Counted from the first letter of the stretch, positions 1 to 9,508 are shown. The stretch is 36,024 bases of DNA from Caldimicrobium thiodismutans (GCA_002877875.1 PNIE01000005.1:1-36024); one strand, 5' to 3'. Made by a program: numbers and translations. The notes: generated from the letters alone by a model not told the origin.

Positions 1-18
1 AAGCCCCCTCTTTTTTTT
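1..18 (+). terminator. Probable 3' half of a rho-independent terminator of an upstream gene (left arm outside window)
   Basis: AAGCCCCCTC followed by T8 at the window edge; the complementary G-rich arm would lie upstream. Confidence 0.4.
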
Positions 19-20
19 AT

Positions 21-65
21 TTTCAGGATTGAGATTCCTCTAGTCTAGGAATCTCAATCCTGAAA
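21..65. repeat. Perfect 19-bp inverted repeat (hairpin) upstream of qmoA
   Basis: TTTCAGGATTGAGATTCCT (21-39) / AGGAATCTCAATCCTGAAA (47-65), 7-nt loop CTAGTCT; no T-tract follows on + strand. Confidence 0.9.
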
Positions 66-89
66 AAGTAAGTCTTCAAGGAGGTTAAA

Positions 90-1331
90 ATGGGAAACTC
101 AACAATATTGGTAGTTGGTGGAGGAATTAGCGGTGTTACAGCTGCAATTGAGGCAGCTGAGATGGAAACTGAGGTTATATTGGTTGAGAAAGAACCTAGT
201 TTAGGAGGAAGGGTAAGTCAATTAAGGTACTATTTTCCAAAGCTATGTCCTCCAACTTGCGGTCTTGAGATTAATTATAGAAGAATTAAGGCAAATCCTC
301 ATTTAACAGTTTACACTATGACGGATGTGCTTGAAATTAAAGGAGAACCTGGTAATTATCGAGTTAAATTAAGGAAAAGACCTCGTTATGTTAATGAGAA
401 CTGTACTGCTTGTGGAGAATGTGAGAAGGTCTGCGAGGGTGAGGTAGTAAGTGAATTTGATTTCGGTCTTGGGAAAAGAAAGGCTATATATCTTCCTAAT
501 CCTATGGCTTTTCCTTTAAGGTATGTGCTTGATAAGGAGGCTTTAGCGCCAGGTGATTTAGAGAGAATAATGGCAGCTTGTAAATACAATGCTATTGATC
601 CTGATATGAAAGAAGAGATTTTTGAGGTTGAAGTTGGAGCTATTATTTGGGCAACAGGGTGGAAGCTTTATGATCCATCTAAGCTTGATAATCTCGGTTT
701 TGGGAAATATGCTAATGTGATTACTAATATGCAAATGGAAAGAATGGCTTCTCCCTGGGGGCCAACCGGTGGAGATATTATTAGACCCTCTGATGGAAAT
801 TTTCCTCAAAAAGTTGCTTTTGTACAATGTGCTGGCTCACGTGATGAAAATCATTTGCCTTATTGTTCTTATATATGTTGCCTTGCAAGTCTCAAACATA
901 GCTTATATTTAGCGGAAAAATCACCTGAGGCACAGTCTTTAATTTTTTACATTGATATAAGAACTCCTGGTAGATATGAAAAATTCTTGAGAAGGGCTCA
1001 GAATGAGGCTAAAATAACTTTTATCAAAGGTAAAGTTGCAAAGATAGAGGAGGATCCCGAGACAAAAGATCTTATAGTTACAGCAGAAGACACCCTTTCT
1101 GGCAAGAAAATTCATGAAAGAGTAAATTTAGTAGTTTTAGCAATGGGTATGCAACCAAGTATAGCTGGAGAGAAGATTCCTGGGCTACCCGTAGATGAAA
1201 ATGGTTTTGTAATCGAGACAGAGGGGATAATACCTGTTGGATGTGCTAAGAAACCCCTTGACGTTATGACTTCTAATGAGACAGCGACTGGTGCTGTTAT
1301 TAAAGCACTTCAAGTTATAAAAAGGGCTTAA
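90..1331 (+). CDS. qmoA: QmoA, HdrA-like FAD flavoprotein subunit of the quinone-interacting membrane-bound oxidoreductase
   Basis: N-terminal FAD motif VVGGGISGVTAAIEAAE, HdrA-like CPPTCGLE and CSYICCLASLKH; first of an A-B-C gene order; RBS AAGGAGG upstream. Confidence 0.92.
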   Translation: MGNSTILVVGGGISGVTAAIEAAEMETEVILVEKEPSLGGRVSQLRYYFPKLCPPTCGLEINYRRIKANPHLTVYTMTDVLEIKGEPGNYRVKLRKRPRYVNENCTACGECEKVCEGEVVSEFDFGLGKRKAIYLPNPMAFPLRYVLDKEALAPGDLERIMAACKYNAIDPDMKEEIFEVEVGAIIWATGWKLYDPSKLDNLGFGKYANVITNMQMERMASPWGPTGGDIIRPSDGNFPQKVAFVQCAGSRDENHLPYCSYICCLASLKHSLYLAEKSPEAQSLIFYIDIRTPGRYEKFLRRAQNEAKITFIKGKVAKIEEDPETKDLIVTAEDTLSGKKIHERVNLVVLAMGMQPSIAGEKIPGLPVDENGFVIETEGIIPVGCAKKPLDVMTSNETATGAVIKALQVIKRA

Positions 1332-1344
1332 AAGGAGGTAAGAG

Positions 1345-3546
1345 ATGGAAAAAATTGGTGTTTTTATATGTAAGAGCTGTGGAATAGCAGATAGGTTAAA
1401 TATTGAGGAGCTTGAGGCCAAAGCAAGGGAACAGGGAATTAATTCAGTGTATAGTGCGGATTTTCTTTGTTCTAAAGAGGGAAAGGAATTTATTAATACA
1501 AAAATTCAGGAAGATGGTCTTGAGGCCATTTCAATTTGTGCTTGTTCTTTCAGAGTAAATTATGATGTTTTCAATTTTGGAAGAGTAGCAGTGGATAGAG
1601 TGAGTTTGAGGGAGGGTGTTGTATGGAGTAGGTTCCCAGTGGGTGAGAATGGCGAAATCCTTGAGGATTCAGTAGAAATTACAAGTGGTGTTACCTTTAA
1701 AGATGAATTAATGGCACTTGCTAAAGATTATATTAATATGAGTATTGCTAAATTAAGGTCTTATAAATTACCTGAGCCTTTCAAGCCAGAGGAGGAGATT
1801 TCTAAAACTATTCTTGTAATTGGTGGTGGGGTAGCTGGGCTTACAGCAGCACTTGAATGTGCCAAGGCTGGTTATGAAGTTGTCCTAGTAGAAAAGGAAA
1901 AGGAACTTGGTGGTTTTGTAGCTAAGATGAAAGCTCATTGTGAAACCAAGCCACCTTATAGAAATTTAGTTGAACCTGTAGTTAAAGGTTTAATATCTGA
2001 GGTAGAAAAACATGAAAAAATTAAAGTTTATAAAGGTGCAACAGTATCTAGCATTGCGGGTGGTCCAGGACTTTATAAAGTTAAGATTAAAATAAGTGCT
2101 AAAGAAGAAGAAGTAAAGATTGGTGCTGTTGTTCTTGCAGTTGGATTTAAGCCATATGACGCAAGTAAACTGTCACATCTTGGCTATGGAGTAGTTCCCA
2201 ATGTGGTTACTAATGTCGAATTTGAAAAAATGGCAGCTGAAGGAAAGGTTACGAGACCATCCGATGGGGCTCCTATTAAAAGTGTGTTATTTATTCAGTG
2301 CGCTGGGCAGAGGGATGAGAATCATCTTCCCTATTGTTCAGGTTTTTGTTGTTTAGCAAGTCTTAAGCAGGCAAAATATATTAGAGAAGCAGACCCTGAA
2401 GCAAAGGCATACATTGTATATGAATATATGAGAACGATGGGTATCTATGAGAATTTTTATAAAACTCTCCAGGATGATCCTGGTATCTTTTTGACCAAAG
2501 GTGAGGTGGTAAGTGTAGGTGAAGGGGAGAATGGTAAGGTAAAGGTTGTAGTTGATAATACCCTACTTGGTGAAAAGATTGAGCTTGAGGTTGATTTGGT
2601 AGTTCTTGCTACAGGAATGGTTCCAGTTACAGCAACAGAGCCCGTATTGAATTTAGAGTACAGGCAAGGTCCAGCTCTTCCTGAGCTTGAGCTCTTTTAT
2701 GGTTATGCTGATTCTAATTATATTTGTTTTCCTTATGAAACTAGAAGGACAGGTATTTATGCAGCCGGAGCGGTCCATCAACCTATGACCATAGATCAGG
2801 CTATAGAGGATGCAAGAGGAGCAGCTTTAAAAGCCATACAATGTCTTACGGCTATAGAGGTCGGGCATGCTGTGCATCCAAGAACTTGGGATTATGCATA
2901 TCCAGAATGGGATCTTAAGATGTGTACTCAATGCAAGAGATGTACTGAAGAATGTCCTTTTGGTGCTTTAAATGAAGATGAGAAGGCCTTTCCTATACCA
3001 TTTATAACTCGTTGTAGAAGATGTGGAACCTGTTTTGGTGCTTGTCCACAGAGAATTATTAATTTTAAAGACTACTCCATTGATATGATAGGGAATATGA
3101 TTAAAGCAACGGAGATGCCTGAACAGGGATATGAGCGATATAGATTTATGGCTTTTGTTTGTGAAAATGATGCCTATCCTGCCCTCGATATGCTTGCTTA
3201 TAAGAGAATGAGTATACCAGTTAGTTTTAGGGTTATTCCGGTTAGATGTCTTGGAGCGGTAAATGTAGCTTTTGTTAAAGATGCTATGAGTAAGGGATAT
3301 GATGGAATACTTCTTCTTGGATGCAAATTTGGAGAAAATTATCAATGTCACTTTATAAAAGGAAGTGAATTGGCAAACAGACGAATGGAAAATGTTCAGG
3401 AAACTTTACAGCAACTTGCTTTGGAGATGGAGAGAGTTACTATTGACACCGTAGCTATTGATGATTTGGAAAAAATTGTTAAGGTTTCCAGAGATTTTGC
3501 TGAGACTATAAAGAGCTATGGTGAAAATCCATTTAAAGGATGGTAA
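1345..3546 (+). CDS. qmoB: QmoB, HdrA-like flavoprotein with ferredoxin and MvhD-like C-terminal domains
   Basis: FAD motif VIGGGVAGLTAALECAKAGYEVVLVEKE; CTQCKRCTEECPFG and CRRCGTCFGACPQR clusters; MvhD-like C-terminus; follows qmoA. Confidence 0.92.
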   Translation: MEKIGVFICKSCGIADRLNIEELEAKAREQGINSVYSADFLCSKEGKEFINTKIQEDGLEAISICACSFRVNYDVFNFGRVAVDRVSLREGVVWSRFPVGENGEILEDSVEITSGVTFKDELMALAKDYINMSIAKLRSYKLPEPFKPEEEISKTILVIGGGVAGLTAALECAKAGYEVVLVEKEKELGGFVAKMKAHCETKPPYRNLVEPVVKGLISEVEKHEKIKVYKGATVSSIAGGPGLYKVKIKISAKEEEVKIGAVVLAVGFKPYDASKLSHLGYGVVPNVVTNVEFEKMAAEGKVTRPSDGAPIKSVLFIQCAGQRDENHLPYCSGFCCLASLKQAKYIREADPEAKAYIVYEYMRTMGIYENFYKTLQDDPGIFLTKGEVVSVGEGENGKVKVVVDNTLLGEKIELEVDLVVLATGMVPVTATEPVLNLEYRQGPALPELELFYGYADSNYICFPYETRRTGIYAAGAVHQPMTIDQAIEDARGAALKAIQCLTAIEVGHAVHPRTWDYAYPEWDLKMCTQCKRCTEECPFGALNEDEKAFPIPFITRCRRCGTCFGACPQRIINFKDYSIDMIGNMIKATEMPEQGYERYRFMAFVCENDAYPALDMLAYKRMSIPVSFRVIPVRCLGAVNVAFVKDAMSKGYDGILLLGCKFGENYQCHFIKGSELANRRMENVQETLQQLALEMERVTIDTVAIDDLEKIVKVSRDFAETIKSYGENPFKGW

Positions 3547-3558
3547 GGAGGATGTCAT

Positions 3559-4758
3559 ATGAGTAATGAAGTGTTAAAGGTAGATGCGGATCTATCTGCA
3601 GTAAAGGTAATTCAATCAGTAGGTGGAGATACTGTAAAGAGGTGTTACCAATGTGCTACCTGTTCTTCTGTGTGTCCTCTTTCATCTGATGAAGCCCCTT
3701 TTCCAAGAAGGCAGATGATTCTTGCTCAATGGGGATTTAAAGAAAGACTCTTGTCTGATCCTTCAATTTGGTTATGTCATCAATGTGGAGACTGTACAAA
3801 GTATTGTCCCCGAAATGCAAGACCTGGGGATGTTTTTGCCTCTTTGAGGCTTCTTGTTACCAGGGAGCTTGTACCCTTTAGATTTATGCATACTTTTTAT
3901 AATAATCTTTGGGGATTGCCAATCTTGATTTTGATAGCCCTGATGTTTATTTTACCGGTGATGTTTCTTACTTTTAAGGGAGTTCCCAATATATCTGATC
4001 CGGTTAGTTTCCCCTATAATCCCGAATTAAACTACAAGTTAGCTTTCATAGAATTGCCAGCAAGAGTTTTGATGATCGACCTCATCTTTTTGCCTTTGGC
4101 AGTTTTTATTATAGTTATTATGGCTAATGCTGTAAGTCGTATGTGGAATATGTACTTAGATTATTATAAAATTCCTGTGGCATATAGGTCTAGTTGGATA
4201 ACAATTATTAAGACCTATCTTGGTCCGGCGTTTAGAGAAATACTTGCACATAGCAGATTTGAAAAGTGCGGATCCAATTCATGGAGGGCCAATCCTCATA
4301 AAATGCTTCTTTATGCCTTTATTATTCTTTTTATAACTACAGGTACAGTTTTCATTTTAGCTGACATACTTGGAATGCATACCCCCTGGAACCCTTTTAC
4401 TCATCCTGTTAAATGGTTAGGTAATGTAGGAGGAATTCTACTCTTATACGGAATAATTTCTTTAATTACAGGAAGAAACAGAGCAGTCCTTGAAAATTCC
4501 TTAAAAACTGCTTATCCAGATGCCTTCCTACTTTGGTTAATTTTATTTGTAGGTATTTCAGGCTTTTCAATCGAGATTGCTAGAATGATTCCGGTATTTT
4601 ATAACTTTGTAGGTTTTATATATTTATGTCACATTATTTCTGTTTTCCTTTTATTCTTAGCCATACCTTACAGTAAATTTTCTCATCTTGTTTTTAGAAC
4701 TACAGCTATGACGTTTGATCTGTATTATAAGGATATTCTTAAGAAAAAAGATTTATAA
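3559..4758 (+). CDS. qmoC: QmoC, HdrC/HdrE-like membrane subunit
   Basis: CYQCATCSSVCPLS and CHQCGDCTKYCPRN clusters followed by several TM helices; qmoABC order. Confidence 0.92.
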   Translation: MSNEVLKVDADLSAVKVIQSVGGDTVKRCYQCATCSSVCPLSSDEAPFPRRQMILAQWGFKERLLSDPSIWLCHQCGDCTKYCPRNARPGDVFASLRLLVTRELVPFRFMHTFYNNLWGLPILILIALMFILPVMFLTFKGVPNISDPVSFPYNPELNYKLAFIELPARVLMIDLIFLPLAVFIIVIMANAVSRMWNMYLDYYKIPVAYRSSWITIIKTYLGPAFREILAHSRFEKCGSNSWRANPHKMLLYAFIILFITTGTVFILADILGMHTPWNPFTHPVKWLGNVGGILLLYGIISLITGRNRAVLENSLKTAYPDAFLLWLILFVGISGFSIEIARMIPVFYNFVGFIYLCHIISVFLLFLAIPYSKFSHLVFRTTAMTFDLYYKDILKKKDL

Positions 4759-4767
4759 TTTTCTCCA

Positions 4768-4797
4768 GGGCCTTTTTAAAAAGGCCCTTCCTTTTTT
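4768..4797 (+). terminator. Rho-independent terminator after qmoC
   Basis: Perfect palindrome GGGCCTTTTTAAAAAGGCCC then TTCCTTTTTT. Confidence 0.8.
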
Positions 4798-4820
4798 AAA
4801 AAATAGCCTAATTTAGTTGA

Positions 4821-7163
4821 ATGAGATTTAATTTATTTTTCTTTTTGGTTCTTTTTTTGATCTTTTCCTTTTTTATCACCGTCAATCTTTTTTTTGAAAG
4901 ATCCTTTCAAAGAGAGGCTATAGAACTTACTCATAAAGAGCTAGGCTTACTTACCCATAGTCTTTCAGATAGGCTTTCTTTTATACTAAATATTTTGCCA
5001 CAAAAATATATTTCTATAGAAAATTATTTAAAAAATAGAGCCTTTGATTTAGATGAAAACTTTTTTAAAACCATTTTCATTGAAGATTTCGAGAGACTTA
5101 CTCAATTGAGGGTGTCTTATTCTATTAAAAAAGTACCTAAAAAAATAAATCAAGATTTTTTTACAGAGGTTAATATTCCTGACAGAAAGATAATTTATCA
5201 TTTAATTTTTTCAAGAAAAGGATTTATTTATGATTATCAGGTTTTTTTAAGCTTAGATGATATTTTTGAAAAATTTTTAAGGTCATTTAGGTTTAGTGAA
5301 AAAGGCTATGCTTGGCTTATCTCAAAGGATGGAATTCTTATTTACCATTCTACTCAACCTGATATGATAGGAAATAATATTTTTACTAATAATCCAATAT
5401 GTTTTAAGTGTCATAAAGATTTTGAAATAGAAAAGTTAATCTTGAAAAGAGAAATATCAACAGGATATCAATATTATTTTTCGCCTGAAAAAAAAGATAA
5501 AGTAGTTTATTATTCAAAACTTTCTTTATTAGACAAAGAATGGATCTTTTGTATAAGTGTTCCCTATTCTGAATTAATGGCACCTATAAATAAAAGTATG
5601 AAATTACATTCTTTAATTGTTATTTCAATTTTTCTTTCTATGATAATTTTGGGTTTGTTATTTTATTATGTAAACACTAAGCGAATTACAGCTGAAGAAA
5701 AGCTGAAATTTTATTCTTTACTTGAAGGTATTATTGAAAGCACTCAGTCAAAAATAGTAGTTATTGATACAAATTACAATATAATTTTAGCTAATACGCA
5801 ATATGCTAAAATATTAAAAAGAACAAAAGAAGAAATTATTGGAATTAACTTTTTTGATATTTGTCCACAACAACTTTCAGAGTATAGAGATGACTTAAGA
5901 AATATGATAAGTAAAGCTTTTAAAGGAGAGTATGGTGAGCTACTTGGATACCCTTTAAGGGAGAATGGAGAAATAAGATATCATCATATTACAGTCACAC
6001 CTTTGAAGATATCAGGAGAAATAACAGGAGCTGTAATCACCTGTGATGATATTACAGAGGAGATTAATCTTAGAGAACAGATTAAAAATTATGCTAATCA
6101 GTTAGAGGAATTAGTTGCTAAAAGAACAGAAGAATTACGGACTGAAAAAGAGAAATTATCTATAATTATGCAATCGGTTAACTCAGGTATTTCTATCATA
6201 GATGAAGAAGGTAATATTACTTGGATGAATTCTAAAATGGAGGAGCTCTTACAGTTATACAAGAGGAAAACAAATACTAATAAAATTAATCTTTGTGAAC
6301 TTTTTTCTAAAATTGGAGATTGTCTAAATCCGGCACAATCAATGCAATTTGTTCAAGAAATAGTAACTAATGGTCAAAGAAAGATTTTTCAAGTTCAAAC
6401 TACTCCTTTTAAGGTGGCTGATGAAAAAACAAATTATATATGCTTAATTCAAGACATTACTGAGCTTAAACTCATGGAGGAAAGGATTATGCAATCAGAG
6501 AAATTGCAAGCCCTTGCTCGAATTTCAGCTGGGCTTGCCCATGAAATAGGAAATCCACTTACCTCGATCTCTTCTTATGTTCAGGTGTTAAAAGAAATGG
6601 ACCTTGGAGAATTTCCCAACCAAGCTTTAGACGTTATTTCAAGGCACATTTTCCGTATTTCTGAAATTATCAGAAATATTTCTAACTTTGCTAAACCTAC
6701 AAAAGGGGAAAATGTTCCCACTAATGTAAGCGAAGTTTTAGAGAGTAGTTTGAATTTAGTAAAATTTGATAAACGCATGAAGGATATAAATATTAAACTT
6801 GATCTTAAAGAAGTTCCTCAGGTTATGGTAGATCCTAATCAACTTTCTCAGGTTTTTATAAATACAATTTTAAATGCGGCAGATGCTATGCCCCAAGGAG
6901 GAGACCTCATAATTGAGACTAAAGCTACCAATGATTATGTGGAAATAAGTTTTACAGATACAGGTATAGGCATTCCTCCTGAACATCTACCTTACATTTT
7001 TGACCCTTTTTTTACCACTAAAGAAAAAGGAACGGGTTTTGGTCTTTCAGTTTCTTATAGTATTATAAAAAATTTTGGAGGTGATATAGAGGTTAGAAGT
7101 GAAGTGGGGAAAGGGTCTACCTTCATTGTTAAGTTACCAATAAAAAGAAGAAGTGACCTATAA
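4821..7163 (+). CDS. Membrane sensor histidine kinase: Cache-like periplasmic domain with CXXCH, PAS domains, HisKA/HATPase
   Basis: TM helices near residues 5-25 and 265-285; HSTQPDMIG Cache-like motif; CFKCH; H-box AHEIGNPLTSISSYV; N/G boxes NAADAMPQGG, DTGIGIPPE, GTGFGLSVSYSI. Confidence 0.9.
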   Translation: MRFNLFFFLVLFLIFSFFITVNLFFERSFQREAIELTHKELGLLTHSLSDRLSFILNILPQKYISIENYLKNRAFDLDENFFKTIFIEDFERLTQLRVSYSIKKVPKKINQDFFTEVNIPDRKIIYHLIFSRKGFIYDYQVFLSLDDIFEKFLRSFRFSEKGYAWLISKDGILIYHSTQPDMIGNNIFTNNPICFKCHKDFEIEKLILKREISTGYQYYFSPEKKDKVVYYSKLSLLDKEWIFCISVPYSELMAPINKSMKLHSLIVISIFLSMIILGLLFYYVNTKRITAEEKLKFYSLLEGIIESTQSKIVVIDTNYNIILANTQYAKILKRTKEEIIGINFFDICPQQLSEYRDDLRNMISKAFKGEYGELLGYPLRENGEIRYHHITVTPLKISGEITGAVITCDDITEEINLREQIKNYANQLEELVAKRTEELRTEKEKLSIIMQSVNSGISIIDEEGNITWMNSKMEELLQLYKRKTNTNKINLCELFSKIGDCLNPAQSMQFVQEIVTNGQRKIFQVQTTPFKVADEKTNYICLIQDITELKLMEERIMQSEKLQALARISAGLAHEIGNPLTSISSYVQVLKEMDLGEFPNQALDVISRHIFRISEIIRNISNFAKPTKGENVPTNVSEVLESSLNLVKFDKRMKDINIKLDLKEVPQVMVDPNQLSQVFINTILNAADAMPQGGDLIIETKATNDYVEISFTDTGIGIPPEHLPYIFDPFFTTKEKGTGFGLSVSYSIIKNFGGDIEVRSEVGKGSTFIVKLPIKRRSDL

Positions 7164-7165
7164 TT

Positions 7166-8521
7166 ATGGAAAAACCAAAAATTTTAGTGGTTGATGACGA
7201 AGTAGATATCTTAAATATTTTGAAATTTCTTTTAGAAAGAGAAGGTTATGAGGTAGATACCACTTTAAATGGAGAGGAGGCTATTAAGAAAATCGAAAAA
7301 AACTATTACGATATAGTATTAACAGATCTCAGGATGCCAGGTATAAGTGGAATAGTGCTTCTTGAAAAAACAAAGGAACTTAGCCCCTCAACAGAGGTGG
7401 TTATTATGACCGCCTATGCAAGTATTGAGTCAGCTGTTGAAGCTATAAAGAAGGGAGCTGCTGATTACATTGTAAAGCCTTTTATAAATGAAGATCTAAA
7501 AATGAGGCTTCGTCGTATTCTTGAACATAAAAAACTTCAAAGAGAAGTTGAGATTTTAAAATATCAACTAAGTCAAAAAATTACAGGAGATCTTTTTTTT
7601 GGAACCTCTCCTCAAATGCAAGAAATCTTAAAGCTTCTTGAAAGGATAACTCCTACTAAAAGCACAGTTTTAATATTAGGTGAATCAGGAACAGGAAAAG
7701 GAGTACTTGCCGAGTTTATTCATTACAATAGTCCTAGAAAGGACAAACCCTTTATAAGTATAAATTGCTCAGCTATTCCTGAAACTCTGCTTGAATCTGA
7801 ACTTTTTGGTTACAAAAAAGGTGCTTTTACAGGTGCAGTGAGTGATAAAAAGGGCCTTATTGAACTTGCTAATGAAGGAACCCTCTTTTTAGATGAAATT
7901 GGCGATATGCCTCTTAATCTTCAAGCTAAAATTTTAAAGTTTCTTGAATTCGGAGAATTTATTCCCTTAGGGGATACTGTTAAAAAACAGGTTGATGTAA
8001 GGGTTATTGCAGCAACTAATAAAGATCTTGAAGCTTTAATTAAAGAAGGAAAATTTCGAGAAGATCTTTACTATAGACTCAATGTCATTGAAATTAAAAT
8101 TCCTCCTCTTAGAGAGAGAAAAGAAGATATTCCAGCCTTAACTTACTTTTTTATTGATAAGTTAAGTAAAGAACATGGAAAAAAAATTAAGGGTATAACC
8201 AGTGAGGCTCTTACTTGTTTGATGCAATATAATTGGCCTGGAAATGTGCGGGAACTAAAAAATGTAATTGAAAGGGCTATAATTCTTGCAACAGAGGAAT
8301 ATATAACCTTGAATGAACTTCCCGAAAGAATAAAAGGTGAGAAAAATTTATCTCAAAGTTTTAAGCCTTTGAAAGAGGCTTTAGAGGAATTTGAAAAAAA
8401 TATAATTCTTAAAACTTTAAAACAGTGTGCTTATAATAAAGAGAAGGCAGCCCAACTTCTTGGTATTGATTTAGCAACTTTATATAGAAAACTCAAAAAA
8501 TATCAACTGACTGAAGATTAA
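7166..8521 (+). CDS. NtrC-family sigma-54-dependent response regulator
   Basis: Receiver (VVDDEVDI, VLTDLRMPG), AAA+ GESGTGKGVLAEFIH, GAFTGA loop, ESELFG, C-terminal Fis-type HTH; directly follows the kinase. Confidence 0.95.
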   Translation: MEKPKILVVDDEVDILNILKFLLEREGYEVDTTLNGEEAIKKIEKNYYDIVLTDLRMPGISGIVLLEKTKELSPSTEVVIMTAYASIESAVEAIKKGAADYIVKPFINEDLKMRLRRILEHKKLQREVEILKYQLSQKITGDLFFGTSPQMQEILKLLERITPTKSTVLILGESGTGKGVLAEFIHYNSPRKDKPFISINCSAIPETLLESELFGYKKGAFTGAVSDKKGLIELANEGTLFLDEIGDMPLNLQAKILKFLEFGEFIPLGDTVKKQVDVRVIAATNKDLEALIKEGKFREDLYYRLNVIEIKIPPLRERKEDIPALTYFFIDKLSKEHGKKIKGITSEALTCLMQYNWPGNVRELKNVIERAIILATEEYITLNELPERIKGEKNLSQSFKPLKEALEEFEKNIILKTLKQCAYNKEKAAQLLGIDLATLYRKLKKYQLTED

Positions 8522-8524
8522 GTT

Positions 8525-8806
8525 GTGTCCAGACCTTTTAGGCTTGGATTTTTTATAGGCTTTGTTTTGGGTATAGCGATTGCTTTTATCATAGATTTTG
8601 CCTTTAGAGATTATTTTGGAGGTACATGGTTTGATGCTGTTTCACATGATTTGTCAAGATTACTAGGTAGGCCTGTCCCACCGGACTCACCCATAGTTTT
8701 GCTTGGAGTTACCTTTGTGATAATGTTTATTGGGTTAATAGGAGAACTTTTAGGAGGTTTGGCTAGTAAGTTAATTTTTGATTTTCTTGATTCCCTTGAT
8801 TCCTGA
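8525..8806 (+). CDS. Small membrane protein of unknown function, 93 aa (GTG start)
   Basis: Two hydrophobic segments; 3 bp after the regulator stop codon. Confidence 0.65.
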   Translation: MSRPFRLGFFIGFVLGIAIAFIIDFAFRDYFGGTWFDAVSHDLSRLLGRPVPPDSPIVLLGVTFVIMFIGLIGELLGGLASKLIFDFLDSLDS

Positions 8807-8866
8807 TTTTTGCAATTCTGCAAAACAATAATCTTTACAGAAACTGTCTTTTTGCAATTCTGCAAA
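8807..8866. repeat. Two direct copies of a palindromic 18-mer, candidate enhancer/operator
   Basis: TTTTTGCAATTCTGCAAA at 8807-8824 and 8849-8866, 42-bp period; each contains TTTGCA-N4-TGCAAA. Confidence 0.75.
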
Positions 8867-8907
8867 TTAAAGCTCCTAAATAGCAAGAAAAAATCATCAT
8901 CTATTTT

Positions 8908-8923
8908 GGGCATGATTTTTGAA
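8908..8923 (+). promoter_or_regulatory. Candidate sigma-54 promoter (-24/-12)
   Basis: GGGCATGATTTTTGAA versus consensus TGGCACGN4TTGCA: GG-N10-G spacing kept, -12 element is GA instead of GC. Confidence 0.4.
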
Positions 8924-9201
8924 TATAATGATAACAAAAGGTGGTGCTAAAATTAAAGGCTTAGCCGAGAAAACCACAAACAAAGAAATCAAACATATAA
9001 GATTCTATAAATTATTTACTGGTTTTTATGGTTTTCCAAATGAGCATTTATCCGTCTCGGGAAATATTAGGTAGTGAGATTTTAAAGAGGGTTTTATTTT
9101 CAAATAAATATTTTAGTAGTTGCAGGAGTTTTTATAGGTAGTCTTTTTTATTTGATATTTAAAAATCTTAAAAATCAAAAATAAAAAAAGGAGGTGGGAT
9201 T

Positions 9202-9501
9202 ATGTTAGGAAAAGTTGATGTTAAGAGGGGTATTTACATTGGAACAGGGGCTGGTTTGATTCTCTTTGTACTACTTGGATTCTTTCCTAGTGCTATGGTG
9301 GGAGGATATGTGGGATTAAAACTTGCTGAGCTCATGGTGGGGCCTGGTAGCATGGGAGTTATTACGAGAGTTCTTACTGCTATAAGTATGATAGGAACTG
9401 TAATAGTCACAGCTGTAGCCTTCATTCTTGGTGGTGCTCTTGCTGGATATGTTATTTCTCAGAGGCTTGTAACAAGAGTAGAAGCAAAAGTTAAAGTTTA
9501 A
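9202..9501 (+). CDS. Small glycine-rich membrane protein, copy 1
   Basis: RBS AAGGAGGTGG; hydrophobic; aligns with the next ORF. Confidence 0.8.
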   Translation: MLGKVDVKRGIYIGTGAGLILFVLLGFFPSAMVGGYVGLKLAELMVGPGSMGVITRVLTAISMIGTVIVTAVAFILGGALAGYVISQRLVTRVEAKVKV

Positions 9502-9508
9502 ACTTAAA

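Noticed and set aside
386-827. Minus-strand ORFs 386..589 and 558..827
   Set aside because: Fully antisense to qmoA with low-complexity products; no RBS or family resemblance
2968-3351. Minus-strand 127-aa ORF
   Set aside because: Antisense shadow of qmoB coding sequence
1345-3546. QmoB as a stand-alone heterodisulfide reductase subunit A of a methanogen-type Hdr
   Set aside because: Gene order and the HdrC/E-like membrane subunit immediately downstream fit Qmo better
8807-8866. CRISPR-like repeat
   Set aside because: Only two copies with a 24-bp gap and no cas genes; better explained as operator sites
8611-8937. Minus-strand 108-aa ORF across the repeat region
   Set aside because: Antisense to the 93-aa gene and the regulatory region; the repeats explain its C/K-rich segments
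8934-9201. Riboswitch in the long leader of the NrfD operon
   Set aside because: CCGAGAAAACCAC and TGGTTTTC/CTCGG could pair, but I could not match any known riboswitch consensus
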